33,182 nt of DNA, taken from the NCBI GenBank assembly GCA_964429655.1, contig CAYSCZ010000033.1:1-33182 (forward strand). The letters are read 5' to 3'. This document shows, one piece after another, positions 1 to 9,065 of the stretch. A program made the translations under genes and the position numbers. The notes under the pieces were generated by a model. The model made no database searches and was not told where the DNA came from. It was given only the letters and a program-made list of their open reading frames with translations. The stretch is from CAYSCZ01 sp964429655. GTDB lineage: Bacteria > Bacteroidota > Bacteroidia > Cytophagales > Cyclobacteriaceae. Positions within the stretch are counted from its first letter, which is position 1. The number at the start of each line of letters is the position of its first letter.

Positions 1-1140
1 ATCTTGCGGCACCGTTAGGGTCTCCATCATAAGATTCGGCTTCTCTAATTCCTTCACCCTCAATGAATAATGCAAGAGCACCTTCGCCTGTCCAGTCAGG
101 TTTATTGATTATTTGTTGTATTAAACTGCTAACGTCAGCTGATCTTTCGTCAGGGCCAGCAACTCCTATTTCAGTCCACGAACCAGTCGGCACATTCCAT
201 TCAACTGAGTCATTCAAAAACGATCTACTTGTAATATCAAAATCAGTTTCTGAAAAAGCAGCTGCTTCTACGTTATCTTCTATTTTTATGAAGTAGTTGG
301 CAGGGTCTAAGTTTTTGCTAGTGTTATCGACTGTAAATTGAATAAATGCAGATTTTATCTCAGATCTTGGAGGTATTTCAACGCCTGTAAACCTCAAACC
401 GGAAATCTGTCGGTTTCTAAGCGGGTTATTATCTTCAAAGCCTAATTCTATATCACTACTTCCCACATCCATACTACCATTAGGTCTGAAATCATCATTT
501 TCAGGAGCACCAAAATATTCTTCAGCGTCGTCTTCTGATGCAGAAATCTGATATTCTTCCATAACAGCCGGTAAGTAAGTAACGATTAATTGAGGTGCAC
601 TGGAAGGATCACCATCATATGATTCGGCCTCTCTGATACCTTCCCCTTCAAAATAAAGAGCAATTGAACCTCCCTCTACCCACTCTGCTTTATCAACAAT
701 TCGCTGTATTAGTGAACCAATACCTGGGGTTCTCTCTGTGGGGCCAGCATCACCGGCAGCAGTCCATGAACCGGCAGGAATATTCCATTCTACAGAATCA
801 TTTAAAAAGTTTCTGCTTGTGATGTCGAAATCTGTTTCTGCAAAAGCAGCAGGCATCGCACTGTCTTCAACCTTGATAAAGTAATTAGCAGGGTCCAGGT
901 TCTTACTGGTATTATCAACAGTAAATTGTACTGAAGCTGATATGATTCTTGCGCCTTTCGGAATGTCTAATGCATTGAATCTTAAACCAGTAATTTGACG
1001 ATTTCTTAATGGGTTATTTTCTTCAAAACCTAATTCCAGATCACTACTTCCTACATCCATACTTCCATCAGGCCTGAAATCATCGTTTTCCGGTGCGCCA
1101 AAGTATTCTTCAGCGTCGTCTTCAGAAGCAGATATCTGAG
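1..1140 (-). repeat. Intragenic tandem repeat, DNRLRE-like beta-sandwich, second copy cut by the window edge
   Basis: A 196-residue unit starting QISASEDDAEEYFGAPENDD occurs at about 553-1140 and again at 1-552; the second copy is incomplete. The period is 588 bases (1128 versus 540). Both copies keep FTVDNTSKNLDPANYFIK and GEGIREAESYDGDP, the style of DNRLRE-type surface-protein domains. Many differences between copies are at third codon positions, which suggests selection on the protein after duplication. More copies may follow beyond position 1. Confidence 0.8.
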
Positions 1141-4100
1141 ATACTATTGTTGTCTGGCCCAAAGCCTCCGGCAATGGTGTTAAATCACTTAAATCAAGAA
1201 GCGCAACTACAGGTTCGTGATCACTTCCTATTTCATCGTCATCACCAAATTCAGGATTTAGGTGTACAATTTGAGTTTCAGCGTTGATGATCAAATTGGA
1301 ACTAACTAAAATATGATCCAACGACTGTGAATTTCCCTGGAAGATGAAAGTATATCGCTCATTCTCTGGAAGTCTTTTGGTTAAATTGAATAAATCTGCA
1401 TTTTCTTCAAGCTCTAAGACAGGTGAAACAAAATCAAATTCGTTTAAATCTCCCATTACTACAATCGGAGCACCATCCGTGTCAGACATATAAGCTTCCA
1501 CATAATCCTGCACTGCCCTCGATTGTCTTTGTCTTTCATCTAAACTACCATTAACACTTAAATCTTCCTGCCTTCCAATAAATGGCTGCTCCTGACCATA
1601 AATTGGTGCACTGCCACCCTTAGAGGAGAAGTGATTGTTAAGAATGGTTACAACGGTATCCCTGAAACTGAATGCAGCCACTAAAGGAAGTCTGGCTCCC
1701 TCAAATGCATCACCTTCGTTTTGAGAAGAAATTGTTCTTACTGCCACATCATCGTTAGGGATGGTTACATTACTCACCCTCGCTGGATTGTATAAGAAAG
1801 CGGTCCTGATATTACCGTTTGGATCGCCACCGCTGGTAGCTTCACCAAGTAAGAAAGTGTTATCTATCCATTCATAATCAGGACCTCCAGCGTTGGTTAT
1901 TTCTGTAACCAATAGTTCTAGGGTTTCATCAGCTGATGTAACACCGTCAGGACCTTCAGAGCCTGTATTATCTTGTATTTCTTGTAAACCAATGATGTCT
2001 GGAGCATTAAGGTTATTAATTATTTGATTTGCTATTGTTACAAATCTACCATTACCAACATCATCATCTTCAGCATCATCGTTAGGATCAAGGTTTAACA
2101 CATTGTAAGTAGCTATGGAAAGCTTATCTTCATTACCCATCAGATCAGTTACCACGGGCTCTAGCGCAGGCTCATCAACTAAAGTAAAATCTTCAGTCGG
2201 CGTCAACTCATATTGACCTCTGTCATAAGTTATAATACCTGTTACATCAGAGAATTTTGACCCCGGAACCGTTCCTTCCACAGCGCCAGATGGTCTTGAT
2301 CCTAATAGATCGTTGAAACCAAGGGCTATCTCAATTTTTTCAGGGTTGAAATCATCCTTACTAAGGACTAAAGTATTTCTTGGAGAAAGGGCAGTCGCAT
2401 CGGCACCATTGTCAGCTACCACATAAACGTCAAAGAAACCTACAGGACTTACTGCCATAGGATCCTGAACCTTCACTAGCATGTTTTCCATTGACTCCCA
2501 AAAATCTGCACCGTCTTTAGTCGGGTCAAAAGTGGATGGATCGCTATCGATAAATGCGCTTGGTGCTATTCGACCACCTCTACCAACAAGTGTTGGATCA
2601 GGTATGGTATTTTCCGATGAGTTTACTACGACCAATGGATTGCCTCCAATTTGAGTTCGTGTATTTTCGTTAGGATCACCGACTCCTTCTTCAATCAATC
2701 CAACGACTGTTACTTCATCGCCTATAGATACAGGCACATCACCCGAAGCTGAAACAAATAAAGCTTCAGAAGTATTAGGGTTTGAATCAGGCGTAGCACT
2801 TTGTATATAAAAATCATCATCATCAATTGCGGTAACGATACCTGTTACACTTACTTCGGAATCAACCAAAGGTGACATTTGAGCTTCACCCTGAATTTCT
2901 GCAATTGTTCTTGATGGTTGATCATTATCTGCAAGAATCAGGGTAACAGAAGTTGGTGGGCCTGCAATGGCTCCGTCACCACCTGACACGTTTTGTAATT
3001 CAAATACTAAGTTCTCGGTTCCTTCATCCAAATCATCATCATTTATAGTGATGGTTACCGTTTGGGTAACTGAGGATCCTGCATCAAATGTAATAGATTG
3101 GGTTGTAAAGTCACTTACATCACTTGCTTCACCGGAGGCTAATACCACATCAGCGGTTGTTGCGTTATCAGAAGATTCATTTACAATATTTAATTCCAGA
3201 TCGATTGTTGGTGCAGCGCCTTCCCTTGTATTTACAGTAAAATCAGAGAAAACAACAGCTGTAGAAGAGATGGAGTTAGCGGTAATGCTCACATCATTCA
3301 CAGCCCAACTTGCACATGAATTTACAGGGTTATTAAAATTTCTTATGAAAATGCGTGCACCGCCGGTTAAGCCATTTAATCCACCTGACACAAAAGGATC
3401 TACCGAAATTCTAGAACTACCACCTGGAAGAGGTTCGATTTCGCCTAATTTAATTAGCGTAGATGATTCCGGGTTTGCGTCAATCTCAGGATCATAATTC
3501 TGGGAATAAAATACCTCAAGAATATTGTCCAGGTTACTGCTTCCAAATTGTATTGTGGAATTAATGGTTAAAACAACTCCTTCCAGGTTTGTCAAACTAA
3601 ACTCAGGACTTATCAGGTAGTCATTGGCATTACATCCATCACCAGGTTGACTGAATGGGTTGAGAGCAACCCAGGAATTATCAACATCATGAGACCAGGT
3701 AAAGTCGCCAGCGGCACTAAACTGTGTCCAGCCGTTATTTAAAGGATTTGATACAAAGTTATCATCAAAGATCACATCAAATGCATCTTCAGTTGGTTCA
3801 GGAATAACATCTCCAACAGGTTCGCTCCAAACCAGTTCCAGTTCAAGATTAGGGTTACCCGGGTCGAACGTATTATCCAATCCTGAATAAGTTACATCGT
3901 CCGCTGCATCTGTTGCAGCAATAATCAAACTAAATTCCTGACCGTTATTAATGGCATTAAGTAGCTCTGATTCAACAGCACTTAAGTCTAAAGTAAACTC
4001 ATCTGTTGACCCACCAGCTTCGGGAGTATAAGGAAATGCGCCAAGAGAAATGGGAGCAGAAGAAAACTGCGAAACATTAAGACCATTGATTAATGTATTG

Positions 4101-6454
4101 TCATATGTCAGGCCACTGTAGTCATCGTTAAATTGCTGAAAGGTTATAAATATCTCAACTTCATCACCATCCGTGAATGACCGATCGTTATGCGTTAGTG
4201 TGTAAGTAGCAGAAAGGAAGCTTAATGCCGTATTAGTTTCTTCAGCACCAAAATCTGACTTTGCTATATCAAACGAAGCGACTGCAAATGAACCAAAATT
4301 ATCATCGTTACCTGAGGCATAGTGGTCAGCGCTTCCATCATCACCATCGGCCAAAACCCTGGCATCAGCAGATAAATCTTTAGCGACTGATCCTCTGTTT
4401 TCCACCGCTACATCGAGTGTAAGATTAGGATTACCCGGATCAAATGAGTTGTTAAGTCCTGAATAGGTGACGTCGTCAGCTGCATCTGTAGCTGCTATTA
4501 TAATATTGAATTCCTCACCATTGTTTAAAGCATTGATTAACTCAGATTTTACTGATGAGAAATCCAGTGTAAATTCATCAGTGGAACCTCCGGCTTCCGG
4601 CGTATAAGGAAAAGCACCTAATGAAACCGGTTCTGAAGAAAATTGTGAACTGTTTAATCCATTTACCAGCGTATTATCGAAGGTAAGTGGGGAAAAATCA
4701 TTATCGAATTGGTCAAATGTGATAAATATTTCAACCTCATCTCCATCAGTAAATGATCGGTCATTATGCGTCAATGTATAGGCTGCCGATGGAGAAACAT
4801 CGGTAATTATACTATTAGGCGTTAAATCAAAGTCATTTTTTGTAAAAGCAAAAGAAGCTACAGCGTAGGAAGCAAAGTCATCATCATTTCCAGATGCGTA
4901 ATGATCTGCGCTTCCATCGTCTCCACTTGCTAAAACCCTTGCATCAGCAAATAAATCTTTACTGGCAGTTACATCAAAATCTACTTCCCCTCCTCCGACA
5001 TCTGCATTGTAAAAATATATATTATCCAAATAAATCTCACCTGTGTTGGCAACATCGACAACAACTTGTTGGATATTATTTATACCCCCCAATCCAAGCG
5101 CTGACAGTTCATCTAATGTGAAGTCATAAGATAACCATTGTCCCTGAACCATAGCAGGATTTGATGAAGGATTGATTATTATTTGTGCTTCAGTAGTAGT
5201 TGCTCCAAAATCAACAACTTTTAATAAAAATGACGAAGATTCACCAACTGCGTTGGAAATCCAGGCATCGAATCTAAAATTAGTCATTCCAGCTGCACCC
5301 GCATCTATTTGATTATCAGCTCCTAATTCTATTACCTGAAAAGCATTTGTAGCGATTGTATATTTCAAAACCTCATTACCACCAAGATCTACTATTTCAA
5401 AAGCTGCACCTCCGAATAAGTTTAATCCTTGATTGGGGACATCAGTAAAGGCATCACTGTAAATCGATATAACATCATTTGCATTTTCGGTGGGTGAAGT
5501 AGCTGCCGATGTAGGATCAACTTGATCTTCACCATCTCCCTCATTCACTTTTAAGGAAACATTATCAATCACAACAACTCCTGCGTCAGCTCCCATATCA
5601 AAAAGAACCCTGCTATTATCTCCTCCAAATCCTGTTGCACTTAACTCTATGGTATACGACTGAGTTTGTTCTGTTAATTCTATTTCTTGAGTATTTGATG
5701 TAAATGGCTGTTCATTAAGACCGATTCCAGCAATTATTGTACGAGTATTACCAGCTGATGTAGATGCTTCAAATGATAGGACATAATTTTCATCTTGGAT
5801 AAGGGCTAAAACCTGGCTTAGATTAACAACAAAAGCATCTCCGGGAACTTCTACATCTGCAAAGAAAAAGCTATTTTCCCCCTCTGTTATGACTTCTGGA
5901 GTGCCTCCCCCAAAGTTTGTAAACCATGAATCGGTTCCACTTTCAAAATCCCCGTTTGTTAACAATCCATCATCAAAACCTCCAGCATTACATGTCGCAT
6001 TAAAGTCCACTGCATCCAATTCACCCGGAGTTGTTGATCGCCAGTTACCAGGAAATGATACTTTACTCCACTCAATGAAAAGTTCTACCGTGTCTGGGGC
6101 ACCTTCCGGAAAAAAGAATTCTCCAGCAAAAACCCCCGGGGAACCTTCAACTTCTGCAGGCGGTGTAGAAATGCCGGCATTACTAGGATTCCATGCTCCT
6201 GCTGGTAATACTAATAAGTCAACCGGATCATCATCTATAGATTCTATTTCCACGCGCATTGTCTGATCGTCAACATTAAATATTGACACAAAAATGTCAG
6301 AACCTGCATCACCTCCAAATGCCTGAATCTGGGTATTACAGAATGTTTCTGTTTGAGCATTAGCACTAAATAAAAAAGCGAATGACAAAATAAATGGGAT
6401 CAGCCACTTTAATTTCATTCGCCCTAACATTTCTTTGAGTAAGCTTTTTGTCAT
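1..6454 (-). CDS. Secreted multidomain extracellular nuclease (ExeM/NucH-like), partial at C terminus
   Basis: An open minus-strand frame runs from ATG at 6454 through the left edge, so at least ~2,150 residues are encoded and the C terminus is missing. Residues 13-33 form a signal peptide (cleavage near SANA|Q34). Then come a Cys-containing beta domain (36-157), a CBM-like domain beginning NGDFESG (~165-300), a second CBM-like domain (~322-484), two 193-residue repeats (~498-875), a choice-of-anchor-J-like domain (NNGWTQF, ~890-1055), a Calx-beta domain (~1062-1175), OB-fold segments as in ExeM/YhcR (~1180-1430), and an endonuclease/exonuclease/phosphatase domain (~1440-1755). The latter keeps ATYNVLN, GLQEIQ, NNHFSSKGG, GDLNEFD and GSDHEPV, so it looks catalytically competent. 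Two DNRLRE-like repeats follow. Probable role: degrading extracellular DNA at the cell surface or outside. A type IX secretion C-terminal signal would be expected beyond the window. Starts at M9 or M13 are also possible. Confidence 0.88.
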   Translation of the reverse strand, partial: MTKSLLKEMLGRMKLKWLIPFILSFAFLFSANAQTETFCNTQIQAFGGDAGSDIFVSIFNVDDQTMRVEIESIDDDPVDLLVLPAGAWNPSNAGISTPPAEVEGSPGVFAGEFFFPEGAPDTVELFIEWSKVSFPGNWRSTTPGELDAVDFNATCNAGGFDDGLLTNGDFESGTDSWFTNFGGGTPEVITEGENSFFFADVEVPGDAFVVNLSQVLALIQDENYVLSFEASTSAGNTRTIIAGIGLNEQPFTSNTQEIELTEQTQSYTIELSATGFGGDNSRVLFDMGADAGVVVIDNVSLKVNEGDGEDQVDPTSAATSPTENANDVISIYSDAFTDVPNQGLNLFGGAAFEIVDLGGNEVLKYTIATNAFQVIELGADNQIDAGAAGMTNFRFDAWISNAVGESSSFLLKVVDFGATTTEAQIIINPSSNPAMVQGQWLSYDFTLDELSALGLGGINNIQQVVVDVANTGEIYLDNIYFYNADVGGGEVDFDVTASKDLFADARVLASGDDGSADHYASGNDDDFASYAVASFAFTKNDFDLTPNSIITDVSPSAAYTLTHNDRSFTDGDEVEIFITFDQFDNDFSPLTFDNTLVNGLNSSQFSSEPVSLGAFPYTPEAGGSTDEFTLDFSSVKSELINALNNGEEFNIIIAATDAADDVTYSGLNNSFDPGNPNLTLDVAVENRGSVAKDLSADARVLADGDDGSADHYASGNDDNFGSFAVASFDIAKSDFGAEETNTALSFLSATYTLTHNDRSFTDGDEVEIFITFQQFNDDYSGLTYDNTLINGLNVSQFSSAPISLGAFPYTPEAGGSTDEFTLDLSAVESELLNAINNGQEFSLIIAATDAADDVTYSGLDNTFDPGNPNLELELVWSEPVGDVIPEPTEDAFDVIFDDNFVSNPLNNGWTQFSAAGDFTWSHDVDNSWVALNPFSQPGDGCNANDYLISPEFSLTNLEGVVLTINSTIQFGSSNLDNILEVFYSQNYDPEIDANPESSTLIKLGEIEPLPGGSSRISVDPFVSGGLNGLTGGARIFIRNFNNPVNSCASWAVNDVSITANSISSTAVVFSDFTVNTREGAAPTIDLELNIVNESSDNATTADVVLASGEASDVSDFTTQSITFDAGSSVTQTVTITINDDDLDEGTENLVFELQNVSGGDGAIAGPPTSVTLILADNDQPSRTIAEIQGEAQMSPLVDSEVSVTGIVTAIDDDDFYIQSATPDSNPNTSEALFVSASGDVPVSIGDEVTVVGLIEEGVGDPNENTRTQIGGNPLVVVNSSENTIPDPTLVGRGGRIAPSAFIDSDPSTFDPTKDGADFWESMENMLVKVQDPMAVSPVGFFDVYVVADNGADATALSPRNTLVLSKDDFNPEKIEIALGFNDLLGSRPSGAVEGTVPGSKFSDVTGIITYDRGQYELTPTEDFTLVDEPALEPVVTDLMGNEDKLSIATYNVLNLDPNDDAEDDDVGNGRFVTIANQIINNLNAPDIIGLQEIQDNTGSEGPDGVTSADETLELLVTEITNAGGPDYEWIDNTFLLGEATSGGDPNGNIRTAFLYNPARVSNVTIPNDDVAVRTISSQNEGDAFEGARLPLVAAFSFRDTVVTILNNHFSSKGGSAPIYGQEQPFIGRQEDLSVNGSLDERQRQSRAVQDYVEAYMSDTDGAPIVVMGDLNEFDFVSPVLELEENADLFNLTKRLPENERYTFIFQGNSQSLDHILVSSNLIINAETQIVHLNPEFGDDDEIGSDHEPVVALLDLSDLTPLPEALGQTTIVSQISASEDDAEEYFGAPENDDFRPDGSMDVGSSDLELGFEENNPLRNRQITGLRFNALDIPKGARIISASVQFTVDNTSKNLDPANYFIKVEDSAMPAAFAETDFDITSRNFLNDSVEWNIPAGSWTAAGDAGPTERTPGIGSLIQRIVDKAEWVEGGSIALYFEGEGIREAESYDGDPSSAPQLIVTYLPAVMEEYQISASEDDAEEYFGAPENDDFRPNGSMDVGSSDIELGFEDNNPLRNRQISGLRFTGVEIPPRSEIKSAFIQFTVDNTSKNLDPANYFIKIEDNVEAAAFSETDFDITSRSFLNDSVEWNVPTGSWTEIGVAGPDERSADVSSLIQQIINKPDWTGEGALALFIEGEGIREAESYDGDPNGAAR
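1190..2140 (-). other. Endonuclease/exonuclease/phosphatase catalytic domain within the large secreted protein
   Basis: The five family motifs occur in order on the minus strand: ATYNVLN (Asn), GLQEIQ (metal-binding Glu), NNHFSSKGG (His), GDLNEFD (Asp/Asn) and the C-terminal GSDHEPV (Asp-His). This is the DNase I-like metallophosphoesterase fold found in ExeM-type extracellular nucleases. The preceding OB-like segments (about 2170-2910) are commonly found with this domain and may contact nucleic acid. Confidence 0.85.
3830..4960 (-). repeat. Intragenic tandem repeat, two copies with a 579-base (193-residue) period
   Basis: Two adjacent coding repeats each begin KDL.ADARVLA.GDDGSADHYASGND and share LTHNDRSFTDGDEVEIFITF and GAFPYTPEAGGSTDEFTLD. 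Matching bases such as the complement of the ADA codons lie at 4941 and 4362, a spacing of exactly 579 bases. The copies are in frame and differ at scattered codons, so the duplication is not brand new. The function of the unit is unknown; it reads as a beta-sandwich, possibly an adhesion or spacer module. Confidence 0.85.
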
Positions 6455-6882
6455 GGGTGTAATTTTTGAATTATTATTCTTATTAATTGTAGTGATCAAA
6501 AGTAATCGGTTAACTGCAGGTCTAATTGAAAAGCTGGTTAAGGTAAATTGAAGTATTAATTAAGAATGTTAAGTCATTATGAAGCCAATGCTAATGGATT
6601 CGAATCACTAATGCTTTAATCATTTACAGAATATGGATATTTTTTAATGATAGAATAGAATTAGCCAGTGGATTGATCTTTATCCGCTATAGATAAAAGC
6701 GATTTAATGAATAAATAAATAACAATAATTTAATACTATTTTATTTTACTTATTGATTGATTTTAAAAAAGCTAACCTATGATAAAATTAAGTAATAAGA
6801 GGGACGGGTTATGGGTAAATCAATTAACACATTTAAAATCACTGGCTGGCTTATTCTAAAAGAGGAAGCCTAATGATTTTTA
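6455..6882. other. 428-base AT-rich intergenic region upstream of the nuclease gene
   Basis: No convincing gene is seen. It holds the upstream region of the nuclease gene (start 6454), including a -7-like box at 6497-6504, and the downstream side of the DUF3109 gene. A 10-base palindrome GATTCGAATC lies at 6597-6606. No strong GC-rich hairpin followed by a T-run was recognised that would terminate the operon entering from the right. Confidence 0.6.
6497..6504 (-). promoter_or_regulatory. Candidate Bacteroidota -7 box upstream of the nuclease gene
   Basis: The minus-strand sequence TACTTTTG matches the Bacteroidota -7 consensus TAnnTTTG exactly and lies about 43 bases before the ATG at 6454. 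No good TTTG/TTG -33 element sits at the expected 19-20 base spacing, so the call is tentative. Confidence 0.4.
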
Positions 6883-7440
6883 TCAATCGATTAGTTCTAA
6901 GAGCTTATTGTACCATGTTACTCCATATCTTCTTATAAGGGGCTCTCTCAAAAATCTATATAGTGGCACACCTAGTGATTTACCAAGTTTACAGGCAGGA
7001 TTACAAATATGCCAACGGTCATAATTGACAAATTCGAACCCTTCGTAAACACTAATACGGATGGGATAAAGATGACATGAAATTGGCTTTCTGAAATCAG
7101 ATTTTCCTTCTTCAAATGCTTTTTCAAAGGCGCATTTGAGTATGCCTGAATTATCATAAAATGCAAAGACACATTCCCTTCCATTTACCGTATTAGTAGA
7201 AAATTCATCGTCTTCATCAATAATATAACCGCCTTCGTTCTCAATGATATCCATTTGATTTTTGGGTAAATAATCAAAAGTGTTCTTATAATTCTCATCA
7301 ATCTTATCTAATTCATCTTCCTCCAGCGGAGCGCCTAAATCGCCTTCAACACAGCAAGCCCCTTTACATTTATTTAAATCACAAACAAAAAAATTCTCTT
7401 TTATATCATCAGATAGTATTACATGGTCAACTTTAATCAT
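6883..7440 (-). CDS. DUF3109 family cysteine-rich protein
   Basis: A 185-residue cytoplasmic protein rich in cysteines: C20, C25, C29-C30, then single cysteines in RECVF, LKCAF and SCHLYP, and the C-terminal HICNPAC. The spacing and the PISCHLYPIR motif match DUF3109, a family related to the YkgJ-type cysteine clusters thought to bind zinc or an iron-sulfur centre; its biochemical role is unknown. ATG at 7440 is preferred over an in-frame TTG at 7449. It overlaps the end of the upstream DUF2911 gene by 8 bases, indicating translational coupling. No signal peptide or membrane segment is seen. The family call is firm, the function open. Confidence 0.85.
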   Translation of the reverse strand: MIKVDHVILSDDIKENFFVCDLNKCKGACCVEGDLGAPLEEDELDKIDENYKNTFDYLPKNQMDIIENEGGYIIDEDDEFSTNTVNGRECVFAFYDNSGILKCAFEKAFEEGKSDFRKPISCHLYPIRISVYEGFEFVNYDRWHICNPACKLGKSLGVPLYRFLREPLIRRYGVTWYNKLLELID

Positions 7441-7978
7441 TCCCGGCAATCAATAATGGCATTTCTACTTTTATACTATCCCACATAAACTTTATTTTGA
7501 CTCCGTTTTCTGTGCCTCGGATATCAATAGTAAACTGTTCTTTAAAGTCATTTTTTATGACAGGTGTTTCAAGTTTAGCCACATCCAGGGATTTCTCTGG
7601 TTTGTCTGAACCCCATTGCCCCAACGCTTCATTTAGTATAATTTCCCAGTAGTTTTTATGCGGGATGGTGTATAGTCTGTATCTACCCTTTGAAAGTAAT
7701 TTATCACCAAAAATCACATCGACATCAAAGTTTATTTCGGTGGCATCATTCGCACCGGTTCGCCAGTATTTGTCATAAGGAACAAGACCTCCAAATATTT
7801 TTCTTCCCCTCTTATAAGGTCGGTGGTAATCAATTCTTACACTTATGTCTGTATTACTGAATTTAGCGACACCAGCAGGACTATGCTTTGAACCGTACAA
7901 GTAAAGAAAAAGAATTATTGCCGTAGAAATGACTGCGATAATACCTCCACCAATTACAAAGCCTTTAGTCCTTTTCAT
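7433..7978 (-). CDS. DUF2911 domain protein, membrane anchored
   Basis: A 181-residue protein with a single N-terminal hydrophobic segment (about 8-28) that anchors it or acts as an uncleaved signal. It continues with the DUF2911 hallmarks RPYKRGRKIFGGLVPYDKYWRTG, then ATEINF, GRYRLYTIPHK and GQWGSDKP. The family is widespread in Bacteroidota as secreted or periplasmic beta-rich proteins with no established function. Its end overlaps the DUF3109 start, so the two are probably co-transcribed. A 70-base gap separates it from the thioesterase gene upstream. Confidence 0.88.
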   Translation of the reverse strand: MKRTKGFVIGGGIIAVISTAIILFLYLYGSKHSPAGVAKFSNTDISVRIDYHRPYKRGRKIFGGLVPYDKYWRTGANDATEINFDVDVIFGDKLLSKGRYRLYTIPHKNYWEIILNEALGQWGSDKPEKSLDVAKLETPVIKNDFKEQFTIDIRGTENGVKIKFMWDSIKVEMPLLIAGND

Positions 7979-8048
7979 TTATAAAATCATCACTTTTTTT
8001 AATGTCTACGCTGCATCTTTGCTCGAGTGCGCTATTTTATCCAATAAA

Positions 8049-8603
8049 TTACCTGAGTTTGAGTTTACATCTTTCATTTTCAAGTAACTCAATATCTTCA
8101 TCCACTATAAAATCTTTAGCCTCATGCTGAAATTTTTGATTGCTTTCCTTTTTAATTTCCCTCCTTTTAATTGTTTCTATAAACCTTCGAACGTCATCCA
8201 TGGATTCCAACGCTAGGACAGGAACTGTAGCAGGCCGGTTATCTTCACCTTTGGATACCATGGTAAAATAACTGTTATTGGTGTGTTTAACGATACCTTT
8301 TTTAACATTTTCAGCAGATACATGTATTCCGACCACAAGTGAAGTCCTCCCCACATAATTTACTGAAGCTTTCAGGGACACGAGTTCTCCGACTTCCACC
8401 GGTTGCAAAAATTCCACACCATCCACAGAGACGGTAACACAATAGTTCTCCGCATGTTTACTTGCACAGGCATAAGCCACTTTATCCATTAATGATAAAA
8501 GGATACCTCCATGGATCTTGCCCCCGAAATTAGCATAAGATGGGATCATTAATTCGGTAATGGTTGTTCTGGAGAAGCTGACCGGTTTACTAATGCTGTT
8601 CAT
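8049..8603 (-). CDS. Acyl-CoA thioesterase, hotdog fold (YciA/BACH-like)
   Basis: A 184-residue single-hotdog protein. The motif NFGGKIHGGILLSLMDKVAY (residues 25-44) contains the Asn25 and Asp40 expected for the YciA/BACH acyl-CoA hydrolase active site, followed by a CA pair typical of the family. It is predicted to hydrolyse acyl-CoA thioesters in the cytoplasm; chain-length preference cannot be read. The C-terminal ~40 residues are charged (KRREIKKESN) and extend beyond the hotdog core. It starts 2 bases after the end of the small secreted protein gene, so the two are coupled. Confidence 0.9.
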   Translation of the reverse strand: MNSISKPVSFSRTTITELMIPSYANFGGKIHGGILLSLMDKVAYACASKHAENYCVTVSVDGVEFLQPVEVGELVSLKASVNYVGRTSLVVGIHVSAENVKKGIVKHTNNSYFTMVSKGEDNRPATVPVLALESMDDVRRFIETIKRREIKKESNQKFQHEAKDFIVDEDIELLENERCKLKLR

Positions 8604-8605
8604 TA

Positions 8606-9031
8606 TTATCCTACTAAATCACCGCTTTTAACTCTACAATCCCTTATTCTTTTATTTAGTATTGCTTTCCAAAATGGGGTTTTGGTGAAAACTAATTTCA
8701 ATTTTACTAAAAAGTTATTGATTAATCTTCCAACCTCGGTTTTACTGCCGCCGGATTGTGGTTGCAAGGTATATTGAAACCCCATCTTGGTGGTTTGTTC
8801 CACTACGCATAGATTACCATAAAGAATACCCTCAGTGTCTTTTTTGATGATGAAACTGAGGTTTTTATTTTTTGGGCGATATTTAGGTTTGTTATAATCT
8901 TTTTTTGAGGTTAGGTTATCTGTTGGTATAAATTTTTCAATGGATTGATCATCCTGGGATTTTGACTCAAAGACAAGAAAGCACATAAAAATCAGATAAA
9001 TTGGACTATACTTGATCAGCAATTTCAACAC
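8606..9031 (-). CDS. Small secreted hypothetical protein
   Basis: A 141-residue protein not recognised as any characterised family. Residues 1-25 form a signal peptide (Lys-rich n-region, YLIFMCFLVF core, cleavage near SKS|Q). The mature part is basic, with many Lys/Arg residues in NKPKYRPKNKN and KRIRDCRVK, and contains two cysteines (GNLCVV, RDCRV) that could form a disulfide. The start is GTG at 9031, since no ATG precedes the signal peptide; TTG at 9028 is an alternative. Only 34 bases separate it from the divergent methyltransferase gene, and the thioesterase gene follows after 2 bases. Confidence 0.7.
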   Translation of the reverse strand: MLKLLIKYSPIYLIFMCFLVFESKSQDDQSIEKFIPTDNLTSKKDYNKPKYRPKNKNLSFIIKKDTEGILYGNLCVVEQTTKMGFQYTLQPQSGGSKTEVGRLINNFLVKLKLVFTKTPFWKAILNKRIRDCRVKSGDLVG

Positions 9032-9065
9032 TTAATAATTTCACAAAGCAAAATAAGGGTTTACA

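Noticed and set aside
2967..3497. Plus-strand open frame of 176 codons within the nuclease gene
   Set aside because: It is antisense to the Calx-beta and anchor domains of a convincing minus-strand gene and has no recognisable domain.
5889..6266. Plus-strand open frame of 125 codons
   Set aside because: It lies opposite the N-terminal domains of the nuclease and reads as low-complexity Ser/Pro sequence.
7440..7449. TTG start for the DUF3109 protein
   Set aside because: An ATG three codons later is a better start and still overlaps the upstream gene.
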